The notes below the pieces were generated by a model that had not been told where the DNA came from, ran no database searches, and worked only from the letters and a program-made list of their open reading frames with translations. This document shows positions 1 through 5,245 of a stretch of 8,583 bases of DNA, one piece after another. A program made the translations under genes and the position numbers. How positions within the stretch are numbered: position 1 is the first letter of the stretch; the number at the start of each line of letters is the position of its first letter. Origin of the DNA: Actinomycetes bacterium (GTDB lineage Bacteria; Actinomycetota; Actinomycetes; Propionibacteriales; Nocardioidaceae); assembly GCA_023415395.1 (NCBI GenBank), contig JAEZKN010000026.1:1-8583 (forward strand). Reading direction: 5' to 3'.

Positions 1-162
1 CCACTGGACCGGCCCGCACGATGTGCCTGCCGGCCGGTCCCGCGGCGCGGTGGTCGGGTCGGCGCCGGTGCAGGCGGTGACCAGCAGGACGAGGCCGAGC
101 AGCAGCAGGCTAGGTTGGCGACATGCCAGTCGACCAGTCGCTCGTCGGCCGGGTCTTCCCAC
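1..162 (-). CDS. Secreted lipoprotein, 5' end only
   Basis: Reading leftward from a GTG at 162-160, 54 codons stay open to the window edge. The first 31 residues form a textbook lipoprotein signal: an arginine-rich start (R3, R6, R7, R11, R15), a leucine-rich core (about residues 18-27), then the lipobox V28-T29-A30-C31. The following residues are Thr/Pro/Gly/Asp-rich, as in the flexible tether of actinobacterial lipoproteins. This predicts lipidation of Cys31 and anchoring on the outer face of the membrane. The rest of the protein, and so its function, is outside the window. The start was chosen because a TAGGGT -10 box lies 7 nt before it, the leaderless arrangement. No ATG precedes the signal in this frame; an internal CTG start is the alternative. 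The gene overlaps hadA head-to-head by 40 bp. Confidence 0.6.
   Translation of the reverse strand, partial: MGRPGRRATGRLACRQPSLLLLGLVLLVTACTGADPTTAPRDRPAGTSCGPVQW
111..116 (+). promoter_or_regulatory. -10 box for leaderless hadA-hadB-murB mRNA
   Basis: TAGGTT matches TANNNT and is separated from the hadA ATG at 123 by exactly 6 nt, so transcription would begin at the A of the start codon. There is no purine-rich Shine-Dalgarno sequence in the 15 nt before the ATG, which supports a leaderless message. No convincing -35 hexamer is visible, which is common for such promoters. The box lies within the signal-peptide codons of the divergent lipoprotein gene. Confidence 0.5.
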
Positions 163-521
163 CCACCCGACCCTACGTCGTGACCGCGGACAGCATCGGC
201 GACTTCGTGGCCGCCACCGGCGGGGAGTACGCCGGCGGGGCAGCCCCGGCGACCTACCCGATCGTCCTGGCCTTCGACGCCATGAACGCCTTCCTCCAGG
301 CCGAGGAGATCGACCTGCACCGGATCGTGCACGGCCAGCAGGAGTTCGCCTACGAGCGGCCGGTCGTGCCCGGCGACGAGCTCACCACGACGCTGACCGT
401 CGCGAGCCTGCGCCAGATCGGGGGCAACGACATCATCGGCACCACCAGTGAGATCACCGACGCCTCCGGCGCCCGGGTCTGCTCGACCAGCGCCACCCTC
501 GTCCACCGGGGGGACGCATGA
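123..521 (+). CDS. hadA: HadA-like MaoC/hotdog dehydratase subunit (UPF0336 type)
   Basis: This 132-residue protein resembles the MaoC N-terminal domain family, the non-catalytic partner in HadAB-type 3-hydroxyacyl-ACP dehydratases. The family-typical stretch HGQQEFAYERPVVPGDEL (residues 70-87) is present, and residues 27-60 hold the long hotdog helix. It lacks the D-x4-H catalytic motif found in the next gene, as expected for the substrate-channel subunit. It is slightly short for the family (usually about 140-160). The ATG at 123 fits the leaderless promoter. The stop overlaps the hadB start in an ATGA, so the two subunits are probably translationally coupled. In mycobacteria HadA works in FAS-II mycolate synthesis. 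This organism need not make mycolates, so a general fatty-acid dehydratase role is inferred. The L33 gene rpmG, which I recall preceding hadA in many actinobacteria, is not adjacent here. Confidence 0.85.
   Translation: MPVDQSLVGRVFPPTRPYVVTADSIGDFVAATGGEYAGGAAPATYPIVLAFDAMNAFLQAEEIDLHRIVHGQQEFAYERPVVPGDELTTTLTVASLRQIGGNDIIGTTSEITDASGARVCSTSATLVHRGDA
170..175 (-). promoter_or_regulatory. -10 box for the leaderless lipoprotein mRNA
   Basis: On the minus strand this reads TAGGGT, matching TANNNT, followed by 7 nt and the GTG at 162. That spacing puts transcription start at or next to the start codon. No Shine-Dalgarno sequence lies in front of the GTG, consistent with leaderless translation. 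No clear -35 was found. The site lies inside hadA codons. Confidence 0.45.
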
Positions 522-895
522 CGCTCGCGCCGCAGACCTACACCGTCACGCGCGCCGACCTGGTGCGCTACGCCGCCGCCAGCGGCGACCACAACCCGAT
601 CCACCAGGACGAGGACGTCGCCCGCAGCGTCGGCCTGCCCGGCGTCATCGCCCACGGGATGTACACGATGGCGCTGGCCGCCCGCGCGGTCGAGACGTGG
701 TTCCCCGGCGCCGAGGTCGTCAGCCTCGGCTGCAAGTTCACCAACCCCGTGGTCGTCCCGGCCGAGGGCGGGGTGGACGTCGAGGTGGCCGGCGAGGTCA
801 GGTCCGAGGCCGACGGCCTCACCACGCTCGCCCTCACGGTGACCAGCGGCGGCCAGAAGGTGCTCGGCATGCCCAAGGCCGTGCTTCGTGCCTGA
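518..895 (+). CDS. hadB: HadB-like (R)-specific 3-hydroxyacyl dehydratase, catalytic subunit
   Basis: This 125-residue single hotdog domain carries the hydratase-2 signature ASGDHNPIH (residues 21-29), with the catalytic pair D24 and H29. The conserved loop GLPGVIAHGMYTM follows at residues 39-51. It should reversibly dehydrate (3R)-3-hydroxyacyl-ACP (or CoA) to the trans-2-enoyl form, using HadA as partner to complete the heterodimer. The ATG lies in the hadA stop (ATGA, 518-521) and is preceded by a G-rich Shine-Dalgarno run ending near 511. The 3' end overlaps murB by 8 nt. Length and motif match the mycobacterial and Streptomyces homologues. The natural chain length and the carrier (ACP or CoA) cannot be read from the sequence. 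Confidence 0.88.
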   Translation: MTLAPQTYTVTRADLVRYAAASGDHNPIHQDEDVARSVGLPGVIAHGMYTMALAARAVETWFPGAEVVSLGCKFTNPVVVPAEGGVDVEVAGEVRSEADGLTTLALTVTSGGQKVLGMPKAVLRA

Positions 896-1916
896 GCGGC
901 TCGCCGACCACACCACGCTCCGGCTCGGCGGCCCGGCCGACGAGTGGGTCACGGTCACCTCCGAGGACGAGCTGGCCGGCGCCCTCGACACCGACCTGCC
1001 GGTGCTGGTGCTCGGGGGAGGCAGCAACCTCGTGGTCGCCGACGAGGGCTTCCGCGGCCGGGTCGTCGAGATCGCCACCCGTGGGGTCACCCCGGACGTC
1101 GAGGACGAGGCGTCCTGCGGCGGGGTGCTGGTCACCGTGGCCGCGGGCGAGCCGTGGGACGACTTCGTGGCGACCGCCGTCGAGCGCGGCTGGGTCGGCG
1201 TCGAGGCTCTCTCCGGCATCCCGGGGTCGGTCGGCGCGACCCCGATCCAGAACGTCGGCGCCTACGGCCAGGAGGTCAGCCAGACCATCGCGTCCGTCCG
1301 GGTCTGGGACCGCACCCTGCGCGGCGTCCGCACGTTCGCCAACGCCGAGTGCCACTTCGGCTACCGCACCTCCCGGTTCAAGGCCGACCGGTTGCAGGAC
1401 GGGGGAGGCCGGCACGTCGTCCTCAGCGTCACCTTCCAGCTGCGTCAGGGCTCTCTCGGCCAGCCGGTCGCCTACGCCGAGCTCGCCCGCGCGTTGGGCG
1501 TCGGGCTGGGGGAGCGGGCCCCGCTCGCCGACGTACGCCGTGCGGTGCTGGCGCTGCGCGGCGGCAAGGGGATGGTGCTCGACGCCGCCGACCACGACAC
1601 GTGGAGCGCCGGCTCGTTCTTCACCAACCCGATCGTCGCCCCCGACGCCGTCCCCGAGGGGGCGCCGGCGTGGCCGCAGCCCGACGGCACCGTGAAGACC
1701 AGCGCCGCCTGGCTCATCGAGCACGCGGGCTTCGCCAAGGGCCACGGCACCGACCGGGCGGCGCTCTCCGCCAAGCACACGCTGGCGCTCACCAACCGCG
1801 GCGGCGCCAGCACCGACGACCTGCTCGCGCTCGCCCGCGAGGTCCGCGACGGCGTCGAGGCGCGGTTCGGCATCCGGCTCGTCAACGAGCCGGTGCTCGT
1901 GGGCTGCGAGCTGTAG
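888..1916 (+). CDS. murB: UDP-N-acetylenolpyruvoylglucosamine reductase MurB
   Basis: The 342-residue cytoplasmic flavoenzyme reduces UDP-GlcNAc-enolpyruvate to UDP-MurNAc with NADPH, the second committed step of peptidoglycan precursor synthesis. The FAD-binding half shows LGGGSN (42-47) and IPGSVGATPIQNVGAYGQE (111-129). The catalytic residues of the family are recognisable: Y159-R160 in FGYRTSRFK, the proton-donor serine S243 in GSFFTNP, and E334 in NEPVLVG near the end. The tyrosine loop and length resemble the E. coli-like type I enzymes. The GTG at 888 is the only start that fits: it overlaps the last 8 nt of hadB and leads directly into the conserved LADHTTLRLGGPA. No strong Shine-Dalgarno is present, so translation is probably coupled to hadB. 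The TAG stop directly abuts the stop of the opposing gene. Confidence 0.96.
   Translation: MPERLADHTTLRLGGPADEWVTVTSEDELAGALDTDLPVLVLGGGSNLVVADEGFRGRVVEIATRGVTPDVEDEASCGGVLVTVAAGEPWDDFVATAVERGWVGVEALSGIPGSVGATPIQNVGAYGQEVSQTIASVRVWDRTLRGVRTFANAECHFGYRTSRFKADRLQDGGGRHVVLSVTFQLRQGSLGQPVAYAELARALGVGLGERAPLADVRRAVLALRGGKGMVLDAADHDTWSAGSFFTNPIVAPDAVPEGAPAWPQPDGTVKTSAAWLIEHAGFAKGHGTDRAALSAKHTLALTNRGGASTDDLLALAREVRDGVEARFGIRLVNEPVLVGCEL
1874..1893. terminator. Possible terminator hairpin inside the murB 3' end
   Basis: Perfect 8-bp arms CCGGCTCG and CGAGCCGG enclose the tetraloop TCAA. The hairpin ends 23 nt before the end of murB. Because murB and the opposing gene share no spacer, any hairpin terminator for this convergent junction must lie in coding sequence, and this is the best candidate. 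It has no T-tract, as is frequent in high-GC actinobacteria. The palindrome could equally be a by-product of codon choice in the Arg-Leu-Val-Asn-Glu-Pro stretch. Confidence 0.3.
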
Positions 1917-2384
1917 CTAGAACTCGCTGTTGCCCGAGTCCTCGAGCAGGCTGGTGTCGTAGGTCGCGACGAGCACGAAGAACGCCACGACCGCGACGAT
2001 GCCGAGGATCAGCAGCACGGTGCCGACGATCCCCATGATCTTGCCGGCCGCCGCGTTGCCCTCGCCGCCGTAGGCCTCCGGGTTGGCCCGGATCTCGCGC
2101 ACGGCCTTGGCCCCGGTGGCCCACGCGAAGGGGGAGAGCACCAGCGTGATGCCGCCGCAGGTCAAGATGCCGGCCAGGCCGATGATGCCGAGCACGAGCG
2201 AGGTCGTGGCCGAGGGGTGGTTCGGCTTCGGCGGTTGGTAGCCGTAAGGCTGCTGCTGCGGGTAGCCGTACGGCGGCTGCGGCTGCTGGTAGCCGTAGCC
2301 CGGCTGCTGGGGCGACTGCTGGGGGTAGTACGGGTTCTGCGGCGGCTGCTGCCCGCCGTAGGGGTTCTCGGGGCCCGTGGTCAT
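1917..2384 (-). CDS. Small proline/glutamine/tyrosine-rich DUF4190-type membrane protein
   Basis: This 155-residue protein has three parts. Residues 1-57 are a low-complexity tail rich in Pro, Gln, Gly and Tyr with repeated PYGYP/PYGYQ-like motifs. Residues 61-87 and 116-141 are two hydrophobic membrane segments joined by a short basic-to-acidic loop (GAKAVREIRANPEAYGGEG). The last 14 residues are acidic and polar. This layout is typical of actinobacterial DUF4190 proteins, whose function is unknown. The tail is most likely cytoplasmic; that topology is inferred. The ATG forms an ATGA overlap with the stop of the upstream deaminase gene, indicating coupled translation, and the only nearby purine-rich stretch is weak. 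It is the last gene of a leftward operon, ending stop-to-stop against murB. Confidence 0.82.
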   Translation of the reverse strand: MTTGPENPYGGQQPPQNPYYPQQSPQQPGYGYQQPQPPYGYPQQQPYGYQPPKPNHPSATTSLVLGIIGLAGILTCGGITLVLSPFAWATGAKAVREIRANPEAYGGEGNAAAGKIMGIVGTVLLILGIVAVVAFFVLVATYDTSLLEDSGNSEF

Positions 2385-3412
2385 GGGGACATCCTGTCAG
2401 GATCGGTGGCCAGCCAGACGTCGATGTCGGCGAGGATCGCCGCCTTCGTGTCCTCGGGGGCGCGGGAGGCGCGCACCGACATCCGGGCGAGGTCGGCGAG
2501 CTGGTCGTCGGAGAGCTCGTGGGCGGCGCGCATGGTGGCGTACTGACCGGCCAGCCGGGAGCCGAAGAGCAGCGGGTCGTCGGCCCCGAGGGCGACCGTC
2601 GCGCCGGCCGCCAGCAGGGTCGGCAGGGGGACCGAGGTCAGGTCGGAGTAGACCCCGAGCGCCACGTTGGAGGTCGGGCAGACCTCGAGCACGACGCCGG
2701 CCGCGGCGATCCGGTCGAGGAGCGCCGGGTCCTCCGCGGCCCGGACCCCGTGACCCAGCCGCTGGGCGCGCAGCTCGTCGAGGCAGAGCCGGATGTGCTC
2801 GGGGCCGCGGAGCTCGCCGCCGTGCGGCACCAGCAGCAGCCCGGCCCGCTCGGCGATCCGGAACGCCGGCGCGAACTCGCCCGTCCGGCCCCGCCGCTCG
2901 TCGTTGGAGAGCCCGAACCCGACGACGCCGCGGCCGGCGTACTGCCCGGCCAGGCGGGCCAGCGTGCGGGCGTCCAGCGGGTGCCGGGTGCGGTTGGCGG
3001 CGATCACGACGGCCATGCCCAGGCCGGTCTCGGCCGAGGCCTCGCGCACCGCGTCGAGCACGAGGTCGGTGAAGGCGGTGATGCCGCCGAAGCGGGCGCC
3101 GTAGCCGCTGGGGTCGACCTGGATCTCCAGCCAGCGACCGCCGTCGCGGACGTCGTCCTCCGCGGCCTCGCGCACCAGCCGCCGCACGTCGCCCTCGGTG
3201 CGCAGCACCGACCGCGCGACGTCGTAGAGCCGCTGGAAGCGGAACCAGCCCTTCTCGTCGGCGGCCGACAGCGTCGGTGGCCACTCCTCGACGAGCTGGT
3301 CGGGCAGCACGATGCCGTCCCGCGCGGCCAGCTCGAGCAGGGTCGAGTGCCGCATGGACCCCGTGAAGTGCAGGTGCAGGTGCGCCTTCGGGAGCCGGTG
3401 CAGGTCACGCAT
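2381..3412 (-). CDS. add: Adenosine deaminase-family amidohydrolase
   Basis: The 343-residue TIM-barrel metal hydrolase shows the adenosine deaminase signatures in order: the metal-binding HxH (H13, H15), HGGE (H197-E200, metal ligand and catalytic Glu), LGHGV (H221), CPTSN (245-249) and GADDP with D278-D279. It should remove the 6-amino group of adenosine or a related aminopurine using zinc. The segment after HxH is unusual: F-T-G-S replaces the usual L-(D/E)-G, so the acidic residue that contacts the ribose 5'-OH in classical enzymes is Thr17. The substrate may therefore not be plain adenosine; a modified nucleoside such as aminodeoxyfutalosine is a possible alternative. I recall the same HLHLHFTGS start in Streptomyces homologues. 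The ATG lies 15 nt after the aminotransferase stop with only a weak GGGCG upstream. Confidence 0.9.
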   Translation of the reverse strand: MRDLHRLPKAHLHLHFTGSMRHSTLLELAARDGIVLPDQLVEEWPPTLSAADEKGWFRFQRLYDVARSVLRTEGDVRRLVREAAEDDVRDGGRWLEIQVDPSGYGARFGGITAFTDLVLDAVREASAETGLGMAVVIAANRTRHPLDARTLARLAGQYAGRGVVGFGLSNDERRGRTGEFAPAFRIAERAGLLLVPHGGELRGPEHIRLCLDELRAQRLGHGVRAAEDPALLDRIAAAGVVLEVCPTSNVALGVYSDLTSVPLPTLLAAGATVALGADDPLLFGSRLAGQYATMRAAHELSDDQLADLARMSVRASRAPEDTKAAILADIDVWLATDPDRMSP

Positions 3413-3427
3413 CGCGCCGCGCCCGGG

Positions 3428-4720
3428 TCACGCGAGCAGCTTCTCCGCGGCCGCGAGGCGCACGCACGTCGCGACGGCCTCCATGGCGCCGGTGACCTCC
3501 TCGAGGACGGGGAACGACGGCGCGAGCCGGATGTTCTCGTCGCGCGGGTCGCGCTTGTAGGGGAACGCCGAGCCGGCCGGCGTCAGCGCCACGCCCGCAC
3601 CCTTCGCCAGCTCGATGACGCGGCTGGCGGTCCCGGGCAGGACGTCGAGGCTGACGAAGTAGCCGCCGTCGGGCTGGGTCCAGGTCGCGACGCCGAGGCC
3701 GCCGAGGCGCTCGGAGAGGATCCGCTCGACCTCGTTGAACCGCGGCGCGAGCAGCTCGCGGTGGCGGGCCATGTGGTCGCGCACGCCCTGCGCCGAGCCG
3801 AAGAACTCCAGGTGCCGCAGCTGGTTGACCTTGTCGGGGCCGATCGAGCCGAGGCCGAGGTGGGCGTGGAACCTCGCCATCGTCTCGGTGGAGCCGCCGA
3901 CGAAGGCGACGCCCGCGCCGGCGTAGGTGATCTTGGAGGTGGAGGCGAAGACGACCGGCCGGTGCGGGTTGCCCGCGGCCGCGGCCAGGCCGACGATGTC
4001 GGCGCTCTTCGACTCCACCTCGGTGAGGTGGTGCAGCGCGTAGGCGTTGTCCCAGAGGATCTTGAAGTCCGGCGCCGCGGTCGGCATCGACGCGAGCCGC
4101 TCGGCCACCTCCTGGGTGGTCACCTGCCCGGTGGGGTTGGCGTAGGTCGGGACGACCCACATGCCCTTGATCGTCGGGTCGTCGGCGACCAGCGCAGCGA
4201 CCGCGTCGGTGTCGGGGCCGTCGGCCAGCATCGGCACGGGGATCATCTCGATGCCGAACCACTCCGTCAGCGCGAAGTGGCGGTCGTAGCCGGGGACCGG
4301 GCAGATGAACCGGACCTTCTCCTCCCGGCCCCACGGGCGCTCGGAGTCCACGCCGCCCTTGAGCCACAGGTAGGACAGGACGTCCTTCATCAGGGTCAGG
4401 CTGGAGTTGCCCTGGGCCGAGAGCTGCGCGGCCTCGAGCCCGAGGAGCTCGGCGAAGATCTCGCGCAGGGCGAGCACGCCCGACAGCCCGCCGTAGTTGC
4501 GGGTGTCGACCCCGTCGGGGGAGGTCGTGGTGGTCGGCAGCCGCAGCAGCCCGTCGGCGAGGTCGAGCTGCTCGGCCGAGGGCTTGCCACGGGTGAGGTC
4601 CAGCTTCAGGCCCGACGCGACCAGCGCGTCGTACGCCGTCTGCTCAGAGGCGCGGAAGGCCTCGAGGTCGTCACGGGACCGCTCGTCAAGCGGAGGGGAC
4701 AGGGGCTGCTGCTCGCTCAC
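3428..4720 (-). CDS. Fold-type I PLP aminotransferase, aspartate aminotransferase-like
   Basis: The 430-residue cytoplasmic enzyme shows the fold-I aminotransferase landmarks: NPTG (195-198), DNAY (224-227) whose Asp contacts the PLP ring nitrogen, the Schiff-base lysine K263 in STSKITYAGAG, and R398 in NIRLAPSFP, which binds the substrate carboxylate. The first 60 residues (DLTRGKPS) and overall form resemble the actinobacterial aspartate aminotransferase / MocR-like group (Pfam PF12897 as I recall). It probably exchanges the amino group between aspartate or alanine and 2-oxoglutarate; the exact substrate cannot be read. The start is a GTG. An ATG slightly upstream is in another frame and stops after three codons. 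It is the first gene of the leftward operon, divergent from the trpT promoter. Confidence 0.88.
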   Translation of the reverse strand: MSEQQPLSPPLDERSRDDLEAFRASEQTAYDALVASGLKLDLTRGKPSAEQLDLADGLLRLPTTTTSPDGVDTRNYGGLSGVLALREIFAELLGLEAAQLSAQGNSSLTLMKDVLSYLWLKGGVDSERPWGREEKVRFICPVPGYDRHFALTEWFGIEMIPVPMLADGPDTDAVAALVADDPTIKGMWVVPTYANPTGQVTTQEVAERLASMPTAAPDFKILWDNAYALHHLTEVESKSADIVGLAAAAGNPHRPVVFASTSKITYAGAGVAFVGGSTETMARFHAHLGLGSIGPDKVNQLRHLEFFGSAQGVRDHMARHRELLAPRFNEVERILSERLGGLGVATWTQPDGGYFVSLDVLPGTASRVIELAKGAGVALTPAGSAFPYKRDPRDENIRLAPSFPVLEEVTGAMEAVATCVRLAAAEKLLA

Positions 4721-4729
4721 CCGACCATC

Positions 4730-4740
4730 GTCTCAGAGAC
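4730..4740. promoter_or_regulatory. Short palindrome upstream of the aminotransferase
   Basis: GTCTCAGAGAC has perfect 5-nt arms around one central base, lying 10-20 nt before the leftward GTG start. It sits between that start and the rightward trpT promoter, a natural place for an operator or a 5'UTR element. No clear -10 box for the leftward operon was found nearby; GACGAT (minus strand, 4732-4727) keeps only the two key A and T positions. Chance occurrence of an 11-bp palindrome is possible. Confidence 0.2.
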
Positions 4741-4743
4741 CGA

Positions 4744-4773
4744 TTGGTGCTCGGACCAGCGGCCCCGTAGACT
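4744..4773 (+). promoter_or_regulatory. Sigma-70-type promoter for trpT-secE-nusG
   Basis: TTGGTG (4744-4749) and TAGACT (4768-4773) are separated by 18 bp, a good match to a housekeeping sigma promoter. Transcription would start near 4780, about 60 nt before the mature tRNA end, leaving a 5' leader for RNase P to remove. It is the only convincing promoter before secE and nusG, so these are probably co-transcribed with the tRNA. Confidence 0.65.
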
Positions 4774-4841
4774 CCTCGACGGTGGTTCAGCCAGATGCTC
4801 GGTCGCGCCCTCACACGAGGCGGACCCGCAGGGACCATCGG

Positions 4842-4914
4842 AGGGCACTAGCTCAACTGGCAGAGCATCGGTCTCCAAAACCGAAGGTTGGGGGTTCAAG
4901 TCCCTCGTGCCCTG
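4842..4914 (+). tRNA. trpT: tRNA-Trp (anticodon CCA)
   Basis: All four stems can be drawn. The acceptor AGGGCAC (4842-4848) pairs with GTGCCCT (4907-4913), with G4914 as discriminator. The D stem is GCTC/GAGC. The anticodon stem TCGGT/ACCGA encloses CTCCAAA with the anticodon CCA at 4875-4877. The T arm is GGGGG-TTCAAGT-CCCTC with one G-U pair. The 3' CCA is not encoded (CAA follows the discriminator), so it must be added after transcription. The tRNA-Trp gene just ahead of secE-nusG is a conserved actinobacterial arrangement. Confidence 0.97.
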
Positions 4915-4934
4915 CAAGGAACCCGTAGTCGAGG

Positions 4935-4942
4935 AGAGGTGA
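4935..4942 (+). promoter_or_regulatory. Ribosome binding site that fixes the secE start
   Basis: AGAGGTGA closely complements the 16S 3' end and lies 5 nt before the GTG at 4948. This decides against the in-frame GTG at 4939, which lies inside the site, and against the upstream start at 4888, which lies inside the tRNA. Confidence 0.7.
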
Positions 4943-4947
4943 AGGCC

Positions 4948-5193
4948 GTGTCGGACAGCAAGGCAGTCCGCGGACCGCGCGGCGGGGAGACCCCCAAGCG
5001 CACGAGCCTCCCCACGTTCTACCGGCAGGTGGTCGCAGAGCTCCGCAAGGTCGTCTACCCGACCCAGGAGCAGCTGGTCACCTACTTCATCGTGGTCATG
5101 GTGTTCGTCATCGTCTTGATGACGATCGTGTCGCTGCTCGACCTGGGCTTCGGCAAGCTCGTGTTCGCGATCTTCACCGGCTCGGCCAGCTGA
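4948..5193 (+). CDS. secE: Preprotein translocase subunit SecE
   Basis: SecE is the small essential subunit that clamps SecY in the general secretion channel. The 81-residue protein has a basic, polar N-terminal region (residues 1-23), the conserved amphipathic helix FYRQVVAELRKVVYPT (24-39) that lies along the membrane, and one transmembrane helix from about V44 to L66, followed by a short hydrophobic end. This matches the single-span SecE of most bacteria. The frame is open upstream to 4888 but that would run into the tRNA. The GTG at 4948 with its own ribosome binding site is preferred. It lies 33 nt after trpT and 52 nt before nusG. Confidence 0.95.
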   Translation: MSDSKAVRGPRGGETPKRTSLPTFYRQVVAELRKVVYPTQEQLVTYFIVVMVFVIVLMTIVSLLDLGFGKLVFAIFTGSAS

Positions 5194-5235
5194 TCACGGC
5201 CGACCGGACCACCCGGCAGCACCCGCACACCTGAT

Positions 5236-5239
5236 GGAG
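5236..5239 (+). promoter_or_regulatory. Shine-Dalgarno site that fixes the nusG start
   Basis: GGAG lies 6 nt before the GTG at 5246. The in-frame ATG at 5234 overlaps this GGAG and itself has only C/A-rich sequence upstream (CACCCGCACACCTG), so the GTG is the better start. This shortens NusG by four residues. Confidence 0.6.
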
Positions 5240-5245
5240 CAGTAC

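Noticed and set aside
350..1219. Minus-strand 289-codon frame opposite hadA-hadB-murB
   Set aside because: It is Ser/Arg/Pro-rich low-information sequence opposite three well-supported genes.
2519..4942. A very long plus-strand open frame (807 codons) covering the leftward operon
   Set aside because: It is the antisense shadow of the aminotransferase and deaminase genes, which have complete motif sets. Its translation is Arg/Gly/Val/Glu-biased with no recognisable domain, as usual for high-GC antisense frames, and it would run through the tRNA.
4888..4947. Upstream in-frame starts for secE (4888 and 4939)
   Set aside because: The first lies inside the tRNA-Trp gene; the second lies inside the ribosome binding site of the start at 4948.
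5234..5245. ATG at 5234 as the nusG start
   Set aside because: It has no Shine-Dalgarno sequence and overlaps the GGAG that serves the GTG at 5246. It remains possible and changes only four residues.
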